Below, piece by piece: positions 8,274 through 17,126 of a DNA stretch of 64,000 nt. Position numbers and translations under genes: made by a program. The notes under the pieces were generated by a model. It saw nothing but the letters and a program-made list of their open reading frames with translations. It did no database searches and was not told where the DNA came from. The stretch's first letter is position 1. Each line of letters starts with the position of its first letter. Location: contig NZ_KB913013.1 of assembly GCF_000383955.1 (NCBI RefSeq), forward strand, positions 5,537,694-5,601,693, given 5' to 3'. The stretch comes from Rudanella lutea DSM 19387. GTDB taxonomy: Bacteria; Bacteroidota; Bacteroidia; Cytophagales; Spirosomataceae.

Positions 8274-10235
8274 ATGCGACTATTTTTACCGTTTCTGCTA
8301 CTCGGATTAGTGGCGAGCCTATCGGCTGCTGCTCAGTTGGTAACGTTTTCTAAACTCCCCCAGTCGTACCAGCTTTACCCCCGCAACGCGCAGTCGGTAG
8401 CGAGTGTGCCCGTAGCCGGGCGTGTGATGCAGACAGGCTACAGCCGGGTAGCCGTGCAGGTTTACCGAAACAACACGTGGCAGGGGCGGCAGATGCAAAC
8501 GCTTACCTATGCGGGCGGTACTGCTCCGTTTTCGTTTTCGGCAACCATCCCCGCCGAACTGGCTCAGTACCGGGTGCAGGTTTATCTGTACGGAGCCAAC
8601 GCAACCGATTCGGTGCTGGTAGCCGACCGCCAGCATATCGTGGCTGGCGATGTGTTTATCATTGGCGGGCAGTCCAACGCGTCGGCGTATGTGCCAGCTG
8701 AAGAATACAGTTACCAGAATGAGTACATCCGCACGCTTGGGGTATATGGCGAGAATTTTAATCTGGGCAACTACAATCCCGCCGATACCCTCTGGACTAC
8801 CTGTGGGCTCACCCGCTCGACATCGGCGGGGGTGTGGGGGATGGAAATGGCCCGGCGCATTGTGGAACAATACCAGATTCCGGTTTGTGTGCTCAACGCA
8901 GCGGCAGGTGGTGCCGGTATTGAATACCTGAGTGTTCGGAATGCAGGCGATCCGATGGACCTGAACACAAATCACGGCCGCTTACTGTATAGGGTGCACA
9001 AAGGTGGACTACAAGGGGGCATAAAAGCGTACTTTTTCCGGCAGGGCGAGAACGAAACAAGCGGTAATGCGCCGATCTGGCCGAGTAAATTTGAAGAACT
9101 GTACAGCAATGTGCAGCTCGACTTGCCGGGGATCAGCCGGTTTTATCTCTTTCAGATTCATTTGCTGGGTGGGTTCAACGCGGCAACGGCGGTTTTTCGC
9201 GATTACCAGCGCCGGGTCGGGAATATGCACGCGCCTATCCGAACCCACGCTACAGTAGGGACTATTGGGTACGACGGTATTCATTTTAGTGCCGCCGGGT
9301 ATGCGCAGACCGGCGCTGAGGTGTTTCGGCTTGTAGCTCGCGATTTTTACGGATCGACCGACACCGACCAGATTACCTCGCCGAATGTGCAGAAGATCTA
9401 CTACACCAATGCCGCCCAAAGTGAGCTGGCCATTCAGTTTGAAGAAGGGCAGCAAATGGTTTGGCCGGCCGATACCACCGTGCAGGACTACTACGGCAAC
9501 CCGCTTACCCACGGGCTTCGCGACTGGCTCTGGCTTGATCAGCAGGCTGGGCGTGTGGTAGCAGGTCGGGCCGTTGGGAATCAACTGATTCTGACCCTCG
9601 ATGGCTCCCGTAGCGAGCAAAAACTGGCGTATCTGCCGCCAAACTATGGTAATGGACAACCGCAGCCGGGACTGGCCCGGGCGTTTCCGGGGCCGTTTAT
9701 CCGAAACCGCCGGGGTTTGCGGGCGTTTAGTTTCTGGGAGGTGCCCATTGCGGCTCCGCTATCTCCGCTCACAGGGCTGGTGGCTTCGGTGGTCTCGGGT
9801 ACAGCTGTTCAGCTTACCTGGACCGACCATCCGGCCGAACAAGCGTATATTCTCGAACGGAAAAGGCCATTTGATTCCACCTTTCTGACGGTGGCGCAGG
9901 TGCCTGCCAACACCACATCGTTTACCGATCTCTCTACCAATTACAACGTTACCTACCAGTACCGGCTGCGGGCCGTAACCCCACAGGCCGAAGCAACCGC
10001 CGAAGCCTCGGCCACGATTGCCTGCCCATCGGTAGGTGAGTTGGTTAGTGTGAAAACGGGGGGCTTCTCAGAAGCGGCCACCTGGAACTGCGGGCGGGTT
10101 CCTACTGTAGCCGACCGGGTCCGAATCAGTGCGGGGCACCGGGTCGAAGTGGGTCAGTTAGTAACGGTTGGGCGGTTAACGGTGGCTGGCACGTTACAAT
10201 TTGGGGCTGGCGGTCAGATCAGAATTGCTCCGTAG
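8274..10235 (+). CDS. Secreted SASA/SGNH carbohydrate esterase with fibronectin III domain
   Basis: 653-residue protein with a Sec signal (MRLFLPFLLLGLVASLSAAA). After an N-terminal beta domain comes an SGNH esterase of the sialic-acid acetylesterase (SASA) type: nucleophile motif GGQSNA (Ser134), GRLLYRVHKGG, FRQGEN, and the catalytic pair YDGIHF (Asp334, His337). An Ig-like insert is followed by a fibronectin III domain (about 500-595, AVQLTWTDHPAEQAYILERK) and a C-terminal strand block (about 605-653, ATWNCGRVPTVADRVRI) of the G8-like type common in Bacteroidota surface proteins. It probably deacetylates a glycan outside the cell. It has no recognisable T9SS tail. Substrate unknown. Confidence 0.82.
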   Translation: MRLFLPFLLLGLVASLSAAAQLVTFSKLPQSYQLYPRNAQSVASVPVAGRVMQTGYSRVAVQVYRNNTWQGRQMQTLTYAGGTAPFSFSATIPAELAQYRVQVYLYGANATDSVLVADRQHIVAGDVFIIGGQSNASAYVPAEEYSYQNEYIRTLGVYGENFNLGNYNPADTLWTTCGLTRSTSAGVWGMEMARRIVEQYQIPVCVLNAAAGGAGIEYLSVRNAGDPMDLNTNHGRLLYRVHKGGLQGGIKAYFFRQGENETSGNAPIWPSKFEELYSNVQLDLPGISRFYLFQIHLLGGFNAATAVFRDYQRRVGNMHAPIRTHATVGTIGYDGIHFSAAGYAQTGAEVFRLVARDFYGSTDTDQITSPNVQKIYYTNAAQSELAIQFEEGQQMVWPADTTVQDYYGNPLTHGLRDWLWLDQQAGRVVAGRAVGNQLILTLDGSRSEQKLAYLPPNYGNGQPQPGLARAFPGPFIRNRRGLRAFSFWEVPIAAPLSPLTGLVASVVSGTAVQLTWTDHPAEQAYILERKRPFDSTFLTVAQVPANTTSFTDLSTNYNVTYQYRLRAVTPQAEATAEASATIACPSVGELVSVKTGGFSEAATWNCGRVPTVADRVRISAGHRVEVGQLVTVGRLTVAGTLQFGAGGQIRIAP

Positions 10236-10242
10236 ACGAATG

Positions 10243-11145
10243 TTACTGACCGCCCACCTGCGAGAGCGTGCGTGGTAACCGGCTTTGGTACAGGCTGTCG
10301 GCGGTGCTTACGAGCATCCCGCACATCAGGTCGGCGTGGGTATTGGTAATCAGGTGACCCGCGTTGGGCAGCAGGTGAAACCAAGCCTTTTTGTTGGCGA
10401 GCATGCGCTTGGCAAAAGCCAGATTCCCCTGATCGATAAGCCAATCCTGCGCGCCCTGCACCACCGTTACTGGGGCCTGAACCTTCGACCAGTAGGGGAG
10501 TAGCCCCCGCAATTGGTTGGCATGGGCGTATTTTTCGTAAGTCGCTAAGTTCAGCGATCGGGGCAGAAAAGCCTGAATGAACGGTAAGCGGCCCCATTTA
10601 GAAAACCACCAGAACTTTTCGCGGTCGGGGTCAATGGCGGGCGAAATCAGAAAGAGGTGCCCTACTTTTTCGGGAACCAGTGTAGCCACCCGCACGGCAA
10701 TGGGAGCCCCGAATGAGCGGCCCAGGACAATGGCAGGTTGCCCTGATCGGTTGAGCGAGAGGGCTTTGGTAATGCTACGCGCCTGAAAGTCGATACTCAT
10801 ACGCGTACGGAGGTGCCGGGCCGGGCGACGTTGCCGCGACTTACCGTACCCCGGCCGTTCGACCACCAGCATCTGAAACCGTTGTTGTAGGTACGGGTCG
10901 TCCATGGTGCGCAGGTATCCGTACCAGTTACCGGGGGCTCCATGAATGAGTAGTAATGGAGGGAGGGTATCGGCCCCGAGCGTAGCTACGAAGAGCTTGG
11001 TACTATCGTCTTCGATCGTGTAAAACGTAGGGCGTGCCGTTTTGCCCGCGTAATGTTGCCGAATTTCGCGCTCGGTCATGCTAAAACGTCGGAAACAACC
11101 TGTCAGACAAAGTAGAAAAAGCAGGCAGCAGACAATTGGCTTCAT
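10243..11145 (-). CDS. Alpha/beta hydrolase lipoprotein
   Basis: 300-residue alpha/beta hydrolase with a lipoprotein signal (LLCLTGC, lipidated Cys17). The oxyanion-hole loop is LLLIHGAPGNW, the nucleophile elbow LGRSFGAP (Ser144), the acid probably Asp in VVQGAQDWLID, and the base His in NAGHLI. It would be a membrane-anchored esterase or peptidase-like hydrolase of unknown substrate. It converges with the esterase gene, whose stop is only 7 bp away. GRSFG replaces the usual GxSxG with Arg at the variable position, which is allowed. Confidence 0.85.
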   Translation of the reverse strand: MKPIVCCLLFLLCLTGCFRRFSMTEREIRQHYAGKTARPTFYTIEDDSTKLFVATLGADTLPPLLLIHGAPGNWYGYLRTMDDPYLQQRFQMLVVERPGYGKSRQRRPARHLRTRMSIDFQARSITKALSLNRSGQPAIVLGRSFGAPIAVRVATLVPEKVGHLFLISPAIDPDREKFWWFSKWGRLPFIQAFLPRSLNLATYEKYAHANQLRGLLPYWSKVQAPVTVVQGAQDWLIDQGNLAFAKRMLANKKAWFHLLPNAGHLITNTHADLMCGMLVSTADSLYQSRLPRTLSQVGGQ

Positions 11146-11267
11146 TGAACGTGTCGCTTGTTGGTACGGTAAATAGGGCTCCTGAAAACGTTTGAGGCAA
11201 AAGAAACGGCCAAGCGCTATCTATCGGTGTTGGGCATTAAAATAGGCCAAACTCTACTATGTTGCCC

Positions 11268-11744
11268 TTAAAATAACGAAAGTTGGCCGCTTTTCTGCTC
11301 GTGATTGAGCAACCATTGCTTGCGCCATAGCCCACCGGCGTACCCGGTCAGGCTACCGTCGGAGCCAATGATGCGGTGGCAGGGCACCACAATCCAGAGC
11401 GGATTTTTGCCATTCGCAGCCGCTACCGCCCGAATGGCTTTCTCGTCGCCAAGGGTGCGGCTGAGGCTCAGGTACGAGCGGGTTTGCCCAAAAGGGACGT
11501 CGAGTAAGGCTTTCCAGACGCGTTGCTGAAAATCGGTGCCGGCCGGATTCAGCACCAGGTCGAATGCCGTAAGGTTACCGGCGAAATAAGCCTGCAACTG
11601 ATCAACGCCCGCCCGAACGGGGGCAGGAAGCACGCCAGAAATCGCATCGGTAGGGGCTTCGGTGCAGGTGATACGGGCAATACCGCGGTCGTCGCCCCAA
11701 ACCGTTACCCAGCCGAGGGGCGAATCGAATCCAGCACTAAACAT
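11268..11744 (-). CDS. ogt: Methylated-DNA--protein-cysteine methyltransferase
   Basis: 158-residue suicide DNA-repair protein that transfers the methyl group from O6-methylguanine to its own cysteine. The active-site motif IVVPCHRIIG is intact, followed by GSLTGYAGGLWRKQWLLNHE as expected. The helix-turn-helix part (VPFGQTRSYLSLSRTLGDEK) recognises DNA. Length matches the single-domain Ogt type, without an Ada regulator domain. It lies between a lipoprotein hydrolase and a response regulator on the same strand, with 43 bp to the latter. Confidence 0.95.
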   Translation of the reverse strand: MFSAGFDSPLGWVTVWGDDRGIARITCTEAPTDAISGVLPAPVRAGVDQLQAYFAGNLTAFDLVLNPAGTDFQQRVWKALLDVPFGQTRSYLSLSRTLGDEKAIRAVAAANGKNPLWIVVPCHRIIGSDGSLTGYAGGLWRKQWLLNHEQKSGQLSLF

Positions 11745-11787
11745 GGCGTCGTATTGAGGGGAAGCGGGTGAAGCGTCCGGCAGAAAT

Positions 11788-12201
11788 TTACTCTGAGAAG
11801 TGTGTTTTCACAATATCGTCAAGCATTTGTCGGGTCAATGGCTTGCTTTTATACCCGTTGACCACACCATGCCGGTGCGCCCGGTTTTCATCGTCGGGGT
11901 TTAGCGAGGTTGTGAGCATCATCAGTACCACTTTGGCATGGTACACGGGGTCAAGTTTTTCGTACTCTTCCAGAAATTCAAACCCATTCATGCCGGGCAT
12001 GTTGATATCCAGCAAAATAACGTCAGGGCTACAGTACTCCGTCGACGACGTATCGACCAGATATTGCAGGGCCTGATGCCCGGTTTCGGCCACTTTTACG
12101 GTATCGCAATAGCCTGAGTCTTCAATAATCATCCGGTGCAAAAAGTTGTCATCGGGATCATCATCAACCAGTAAAATACAACGAATGGGTTTCGACATCA
12201 C
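11788..12201 (-). CDS. Stand-alone CheY-like response regulator
   Basis: 137-residue receiver domain with no output domain. The acidic pocket is CILLVDDDPDDNF, the phospho-acceptor Asp lies in DVILLDINMPGMNGFEFL, the switch Thr in MLTTSLNPDD, and the conserved Lys in GYKSKPLTRQMLDDI. Receivers with the DDDPDDN start often partner with hybrid or phytochrome-type histidine kinases, but no kinase is encoded nearby. A TAACTTTG -7 element lies 66 bp upstream of the start. Confidence 0.92.
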   Translation of the reverse strand: MMSKPIRCILLVDDDPDDNFLHRMIIEDSGYCDTVKVAETGHQALQYLVDTSSTEYCSPDVILLDINMPGMNGFEFLEEYEKLDPVYHAKVVLMMLTTSLNPDDENRAHRHGVVNGYKSKPLTRQMLDDIVKTHFSE

Positions 12202-12266
12202 AGAAATGGATTACTAATAAGTAATCAGGGACAAAAGCGGGTAGTTACTAACTAATTCGAATAAGA

Positions 12267-12274
12267 CAAAGTTA
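12267..12274 (-). promoter_or_regulatory. -7 promoter element of the response regulator
   Basis: On the minus strand this reads TAACTTTG, matching the Bacteroidota TAnnTTTG consensus. A TTTG lies 15 bp upstream, closer than the usual ~19, so the -33 box is uncertain. The leader also contains a 7-bp hairpin at 12209-12226. Confidence 0.45.
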
Positions 12275-12488
12275 CCTAAAATTGATTCTCAAATGCCACC
12301 GGTAACTCATAACCTCGGCCTATTTCGAGCAGACGCTACGCCCGATACAGCGTAGAAACCGATAATTGATTTTTGCTGAAAGGCTTACTCAACGGCTCTC
12401 GCTTTGAGAAAACCGATTCGGAACCGGTAGAATGTACCAGGATCGGTTACATTTTTGCCCTATGAGTAAAAATAGCCAATAAGCCGGG

Positions 12489-13733
12489 TCATTTGCCGGG
12501 TGCGAGTTTCAGAATGCGCCCTTCGGCATGGTCGCAGAGGTACAACTCGTTTTTGGAATCTTCGCCAAAAGCCGAAATGGTACCCGCCCGGTTTATTAGC
12601 AGCTGGTTGGTGGGTTTGCCGCCTGTAGGGCTTCCATCGGCCGTGAGTGCCCATACCCGTCCGCTGGCATAGTCGGCATAAATGTACTTACCAAACAGGG
12701 CTTCATTCGCTTTACCCCGATACACCTGCCCGCCGGTTACCGACACATCGCCATTGTCGTGGTTATATTGCCAGATGGGATCAATCACAGCAGCTGTACT
12801 ATTGCCTTCCCGATTGTACGTTGATTGGCCTTCTTTGATGCGCCAGCCGTAGTTGCCACCCTTTCGGATAATATCGATCTCTTCGATTTTGTTCTGGCCC
12901 ACGTCGCCGGCCCAGAGCCGCCCCTGTCCATCGAAACTGATGCGCCAGGGGTTACGCAACCCGTACGCATAAATTTCGGGGAGCGTGTTATCCGCCCCAC
13001 TGGCAAACGGGTTGTCTTTCGGAATCCCATAATTGCCTTTGTCGGTGGCATTCACGTCGATGCGTAGAATCTTGCCCAAATACGTCTGCCGGTTTTGCCC
13101 GTTGTTTTGCGGATCGCCCCCGCTACCACCGTCGCCGGTGGCGATGTACAAGTACCCATCAGGTCCAAAGAGCACTTTGCCACCGTTGTGATTCGAGTAG
13201 GGTTGCTTGAACTTCAGCAAAACGGTTTCGGTAGCCGGATCAACAGACGGGGCTTTGGCAGAGGTTGCCTTGAACCGACTGATCACCGTTTCGCGCGGAT
13301 TATTCTTGGTATAGTTGACGTAGAAATAGCCGTTTTGGGCGAACTGCGGATGAAACGCAAGCCCCAGCAGGCCCATTTCGCCACCCGATGTTACCCGGTT
13401 TTTAATATCGAGGTACGTATCGGCTGCTGTTACACGTGCGTTGTTATCGAACTGGCGAATTCGGCCTTCCTGTTCCACCACAAACACCCGGTTGGAGCCG
13501 TCGCCCGCGTGGGTAAATTCAACTGGCTGCGCGAAGGTAAGTTTTGGAAAGGCATTGACGGCCTCAACGGGGGCGGCTTTGGCCGCGGGGGCTGGAGTCG
13601 AAACGACTGCGGCCTGAGTCGGTTGGGAATCTTCGGACGACCCAGATCCACCGCAGGCCGTGGCAATCAGCGACGAAACGCCCGCTGTGGCTGCCAGTGA
13701 CAGAAACAATGTGGATATGGCTTTATAAATCAT
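12489..13733 (-). CDS. PQQ-dependent sugar (glucose/sorbosone-type) dehydrogenase, lipoprotein-like
   Basis: 414-residue exported protein with signal MIYKAISTLFLSLAATAGVS and a possible lipobox near SLIATACGG. The mature part is a six-bladed beta-propeller of the GSDH family: GRIRQFDNNARV, GGEMGLLGLAFHPQF, HNGGKVLFGPDGYLYIATGD, GGDPQNNGQNRQTYLGKILR, YAYGLRNPWRISFD, WAGDVGQNKIEEIDII and GGNYGWR are typical blade motifs. Members oxidise aldoses with PQQ in the periplasm; PQQ synthesis genes are not in the window, so the cofactor is inferred. ATG 13733 was chosen over 13796 because it starts the signal peptide and lies downstream of the promoter. The low-complexity linker (Ala/Pro-rich) precedes the propeller. 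Confidence 0.88.
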   Translation of the reverse strand: MIYKAISTLFLSLAATAGVSSLIATACGGSGSSEDSQPTQAAVVSTPAPAAKAAPVEAVNAFPKLTFAQPVEFTHAGDGSNRVFVVEQEGRIRQFDNNARVTAADTYLDIKNRVTSGGEMGLLGLAFHPQFAQNGYFYVNYTKNNPRETVISRFKATSAKAPSVDPATETVLLKFKQPYSNHNGGKVLFGPDGYLYIATGDGGSGGDPQNNGQNRQTYLGKILRIDVNATDKGNYGIPKDNPFASGADNTLPEIYAYGLRNPWRISFDGQGRLWAGDVGQNKIEEIDIIRKGGNYGWRIKEGQSTYNREGNSTAAVIDPIWQYNHDNGDVSVTGGQVYRGKANEALFGKYIYADYASGRVWALTADGSPTGGKPTNQLLINRAGTISAFGEDSKNELYLCDHAEGRILKLAPGK

Positions 13734-13775
13734 GACTTTGTTGGACTTCTCCGTATTTTTACGGGCAGGGTAAGG

Positions 13776-13803
13776 CAAAAGTGACGCCATTGCCACTTAC
13801 AAA
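13776..13803 (-). promoter_or_regulatory. Promoter of the sugar dehydrogenase gene
   Basis: On the minus strand TTTG (13800-13803) is followed after about 16 bases by CACTTTTG (13776-13783), one mismatch from TAnnTTTG. The predicted transcript start falls ~35 bases before ATG 13733. Confidence 0.5.
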
Positions 13804-13939
13804 GCATCAGAAAGCCGCTTATTGCTCAAAAACCTACTGTTCAACGGAACAGCCGCCCCTATAAACCGCGTTACCGGCACATAGGGTGTTGGGAATGTTC
13901 CTCAGTACGGGGCAGCGAATCCACTATTCTTGTCACAGC

Positions 13940-14764
13940 ATGACAACTTCTGACCAAACCAACGATCTGCTTGAGTACCTCCGTCAGCAACGGGATTTGT
14001 TTCGGTATCGGCTACCGTCGCGGCCCGACGCGGGTCGGTTCATTGATCAGTTGATGCGGTTTCTGTTTCCGGTCACGCAGGATTGCCAGTCGGCTACGCA
14101 GGATGTAAGCCGTACCTATGCTCAGCTCAACGATCAGTTGGTGTGTCTGATGCGGCCACTGTCGGGGCATCTGCACCAGGCCCCCGAAGAGTTGTCTATG
14201 CTGTTTTTTGAGCAGCTTCGATCTATTTACGATGATCTGCTGTACGATGCCCGCGCCATAGCCGACAACGATCCCGCTTCGAAAGGTTTCGAAGAAGTAA
14301 TTGCCGTTTATCCGGGTTTTTACGCCATCGCTGTGTATCGGTTTGCGCATGCCTTGTTGCGGCTCAATGTGCCCTTGCTTCCGCGTATGCTAACCGAATA
14401 CGCGCATGGGCAAACGGGTATTGATATTCACCCCGGCGCCCGAATCGGCCGCTCGTTCTTCATAGATCACGGCACGGGGGTTGTCATTGGCGAAACCACC
14501 GTGATTGGCGAAAACGTGAAAGTGTATCAGGGGGTTACGCTTGGAGCAACGCACGTAGCGAAGAATATGGCGCAGAAGAAGCGGCACCCAACCATTGAAG
14601 ACAATGTGGTGATTTACGCCAATGCCACCATTCTGGGAGGTAAAACTGTGGTGGGTCACGACTCCGTTATTGGGGGCAACGTATGGCTTACGAGCAGTGT
14701 AGAACCTTACTCTCTGGTGTACCACCAAAGTCAGATTGAGGTGCGGACAAAAGAAGTGGAGTAG
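13940..14764 (+). CDS. cysE: Serine O-acetyltransferase
   Basis: 274-residue cytosolic enzyme that acetylates serine with acetyl-CoA, the first step of cysteine synthesis. The N-terminal helical domain ends at [19 protein letters not shown], followed by the left-handed beta-helix: [65 protein letters not shown]. The catalytic His is in DHGTG. ATG 13940 fits the family N-terminus ([19 protein letters not shown]) better than the upstream frame start at 13886. The cysK partner is not adjacent. Confidence 0.93.
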   Translation: MTTSDQTNDLLEYLRQQRDLFRYRLPSRPDAGRFIDQLMRFLFPVTQDCQSATQDVSRTYAQLNDQLVCLMRPLSGHLHQAPEELSMLFFEQLRSIYDDLLYDARAIADNDPASKGFEEVIAVYPGFYAIAVYRFAHALLRLNVPLLPRMLTEYAHGQTGIDIHPGARIGRSFFIDHGTGVVIGETTVIGENVKVYQGVTLGATHVAKNMAQKKRHPTIEDNVVIYANATILGGKTVVGHDSVIGGNVWLTSSVEPYSLVYHQSQIEVRTKEVE

Positions 14765-14785
14765 GAGCAAAGGCTTACTCCGTTC

Positions 14786-15421
14786 TTAGCTGTTTATAGC
14801 CCGGAGCACATTGGCTTCCAAGGCCTCATAGGGTAAATACCCCCGTGCCACGAGGTATAACTGATCCCCATTTCCCACAATTACTGATGGAAACCCGTTG
14901 ATGCCGTAGCTGGCTACCAAACGGAACTCCTGTTCGGTCTGCTGCAGAATGGCCTCATCACCGATATGGGCTACAAACTCCTCCGGGTCGATGCCGTAAG
15001 ACTCTACCAACGGGCCATAGTTGGCGTCGACGTTCAGATCCATACCGTCGAAATGGTGCGCCCGTTGCAGGTCAGCGGCAAACTGAATGGCGCGGTCGGG
15101 CAAAATAGCTTTGAACAAAGTCATGGCCGCGCCAGGCCTGGTGGAGTCCGAGATGTAGTCATCCTTGAGCAGTAGCCCGTTCAGATACCCATCGCCAAAG
15201 CGGATGCCAGTCCGTTCTTCAACGGTTTTATACGCCCCCTGAATGTATGCGCGCATCTGACTCAGAGGCCCAATTCGGTTTCCCGTAATCATGCCGCCAC
15301 TTAGTACGGTGAAGTCGATCTGATCGCCGTAGCGTTCGTACAATTGCCGAATGACGGGGCTAAAACCATAGCACCAGCCGCACAGGGCGTCGTACACGTA
15401 CAAAAGAGTAGGTTTGGCCAT
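14786..15421 (-). CDS. DsbA-family (FrnE-like) thiol oxidoreductase
   Basis: 211-residue thioredoxin-fold protein with the redox motif ALCGWCYG near the N-terminus (Cys14 and Cys17), an inserted helical domain, and cis-proline region YGINGFPSVIV. It lacks a signal peptide, so it is a cytosolic DsbA/FrnE-like disulphide oxidoreductase. It directly abuts the TetR gene (TetR stop at 15422-15424, start at 15421), so the two are translated from one message, and the regulator probably controls it. Some relatives respond to oxidative stress; its own substrate is unknown. Confidence 0.85.
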   Translation of the reverse strand: MAKPTLLYVYDALCGWCYGFSPVIRQLYERYGDQIDFTVLSGGMITGNRIGPLSQMRAYIQGAYKTVEERTGIRFGDGYLNGLLLKDDYISDSTRPGAAMTLFKAILPDRAIQFAADLQRAHHFDGMDLNVDANYGPLVESYGIDPEEFVAHIGDEAILQQTEQEFRLVASYGINGFPSVIVGNGDQLYLVARGYLPYEALEANVLRAINS

Positions 15422-16015
15422 TTATTTCAGACTACGGGCAAACCGACGCATGGCTTCCTGATACACCTGCTGCGACTGTTCGACCGATTGTTGACCCTTG
15501 AGCATCATGGCCAGGGTAATCATTCCGTGCGAAATCGACCACCATTCAAAATACAGGCGTCGAATACTCTCCTTCGATTTGGGAATAAACGAGAAGATAA
15601 TGTCTTGCACGAGCGACGACACGGCCTGCGTTTCCTGCCCTTCGTGCACAGGCAAGGCACAAAAAGCGCCGTTGAGGTTGTACATGACCTGGTAGATTTC
15701 GGGCTGTTTTACAGCAAACTCCCACTGCACCATTGAAATCTCGTACAGCCGTTTTTCGGGATCCCGATATAGTTTGGTAATCCGTTCGTACTCATTTCGC
15801 AAGTGCCGAAATCCCTCTTGCCGAATTTCGTCGAGCAGTACATCTTTACTGTCGAAGTATTCGTAGACGATAGGGGCACTGTACTCAATGGCGTCCGCAA
15901 TTTTGCGAATGGAAACCGCTTGCCACCCTTCCCGGCGGGCAATGTCTTTGGCCGTCGAAACGATACCCGAGCGGGTCTGTTCGCGGTTGCGTTGCTTGCG
16001 TTCCAGAACTTCCAT
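15422..16015 (-). CDS. TetR/AcrR family transcriptional regulator
   Basis: 197-residue regulator. The N-terminal HTH is clear: IVSTAKDIARREGWQAVSIR, KIADAIEYSAPIVYEYFDSK, DVLLDEIRQEGF. The C-terminal ligand domain (about 75-197) is of the TetR_C type with WEFAVKQPEIYQVMYNL. It is first in a two-gene unit with the DsbA-like protein. A 10-bp inverted repeat 29 bp upstream (16044-16073) is a good candidate for its own operator. Confidence 0.9.
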   Translation of the reverse strand: MEVLERKQRNREQTRSGIVSTAKDIARREGWQAVSIRKIADAIEYSAPIVYEYFDSKDVLLDEIRQEGFRHLRNEYERITKLYRDPEKRLYEISMVQWEFAVKQPEIYQVMYNLNGAFCALPVHEGQETQAVSSLVQDIIFSFIPKSKESIRRLYFEWWSISHGMITLAMMLKGQQSVEQSQQVYQEAMRRFARSLK

Positions 16016-16043
16016 ACAAGATCCGTATAGCTCAGTTAACGGT

Positions 16044-16073
16044 GTTAAACTGGCTGAAAGTTACCAGTTTAAC
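16044..16073. promoter_or_regulatory. Candidate TetR operator
   Basis: The perfect palindrome GTTAAACTGG (16044-16053) and CCAGTTTAAC (16064-16073) has a 10-base spacer, and a related half site CAGTTAAC occurs at 16033-16040. On the minus strand the spacer contains TAACTTTC, close to a -7 box, so a bound repressor would cover the promoter. Confidence 0.55.
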
Positions 16074-16254
16074 TTTTTACAACCACATTCAATGCAATAA
16101 TTATTAAAAAAGTACAATCAATTGCTCTTTTTCTGCCTCACTTTCCATAAAATAGCCTAAAAATGAACAGAGATTCCAGCGTAAAATATTGACTATAAAA
16201 CCGTGATAAGAGGCATCTTTATGAGTGAAAATACGGATGTTTATGGCTCAGGAT

Positions 16255-17022
16255 TTACGCTTTCTCCGCCACGATCCAGGCTCCCTCGTCGCCAACCATA
16301 AACGGGTCTAAATGGATCGTACCATACACCGATTCCACGGCTAAGCCCACCTGCGCCATCAGCCGCGTGAGTTCGGCCAGAGTGTACACATAATACGCTG
16401 CCGTGCGCTGCGCTGACTCGACCGAACCGTCGGTATGATTTTTTAAGTATGTGAGTTGCTGATGGATGCAGCCCTGCAGGGGTTCGTATTGGTTTTCGAC
16501 CAGTACCGTCATATCATGGCCAACGGGCATCCAGTTGCGCTCCTGAAAATCAGGGAGCACCACCTCGGCCACCATGCTCGAATGCACCAGCAGCCGTCCG
16601 CCAGGCCGAAGCAGGTCGGCAATGCGCTGGAGGAAGGTGAGCATATCGGGGTAGGGAAAAAAGCAGAAGCTGTTGCCCAGGCAGAATGCAGCATCGAACG
16701 ACTCGGCATCGCCGGTCAGGGCCGGGGTTGTTATGAAGTCGGCCTGAATAGCACGGATATTGAGGTTCTCGGTTTTGGCAGCAGCGTTCACAGCCGTTAT
16801 GTATTCCTCTGATATGTCGACGGCGGTCATTTGGGCACCCATGCGAGCAAGGGGCAACGTGTGTCGGCCATAGCCGCAAAACACGTCGAGTACCCGGTCG
16901 TCGGGGCCAAACGACAGTGTTTCGACAATCATTTCCAGATCGAGCTGATTTTGCTCATCGGTCTGGGCGGCCTGCCAGGCTTGTTGGGGTAAGCCGTGAA
17001 AAAAAGTTTGGTACCAGGACAT
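16255..17022 (-). CDS. Class I SAM-dependent methyltransferase
   Basis: 255-residue Rossmann-fold methyltransferase. Motif I is RVLDVFCGYGRHTLPLAR, then MTAVDISEEYITAV (acidic SAM ribose contact), FDAAFCLGNSFCFFPY and LLRPGGRLLVHSSM. The conserved start MSWYQTFFHGLPQQAWQAAQ identifies ATG 17022; the frame upstream is only repeat sequence. The substrate is unknown: it could be a small molecule or quinone-like compound. The gene is followed by an AT-rich 239-bp spacer toward the TetR gene. Confidence 0.87.
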   Translation of the reverse strand: MSWYQTFFHGLPQQAWQAAQTDEQNQLDLEMIVETLSFGPDDRVLDVFCGYGRHTLPLARMGAQMTAVDISEEYITAVNAAAKTENLNIRAIQADFITTPALTGDAESFDAAFCLGNSFCFFPYPDMLTFLQRIADLLRPGGRLLVHSSMVAEVVLPDFQERNWMPVGHDMTVLVENQYEPLQGCIHQQLTYLKNHTDGSVESAQRTAAYYVYTLAELTRLMAQVGLAVESVYGTIHLDPFMVGDEGAWIVAEKA

Positions 17023-17026
17023 AAGC

Positions 17027-17126
17027 TGTGGCAGTAGGCAGTAGCAGTTGGCAGTAGGCAGTGGCAGTAGGCAGTGAAAAATACCGCTTATTGCCACTGC
17101 CTACTGCTACTGCCAACTACCTACTG
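17027..17126. repeat. GGCAGTAG-unit inverted repeat
   Basis: The left part (about 17031-17077) has six loosely tandem copies of GGCAGTAG-like units. After an ~18-base spacer, the right part (about 17094-17125) carries the reverse complement. The element fills the whole space between the peroxiredoxin and the methyltransferase, and the peroxiredoxin stop codon (TAG, 17121-17123) is part of it. It looks like a dispersed intergenic palindrome that folds into a long hairpin in RNA. Confidence 0.8.

Noticed and set aside
13095-13700. 201-residue plus-strand frame opposite the sugar dehydrogenase
   Set aside because: Antisense shadow; the minus strand carries clear propeller motifs.
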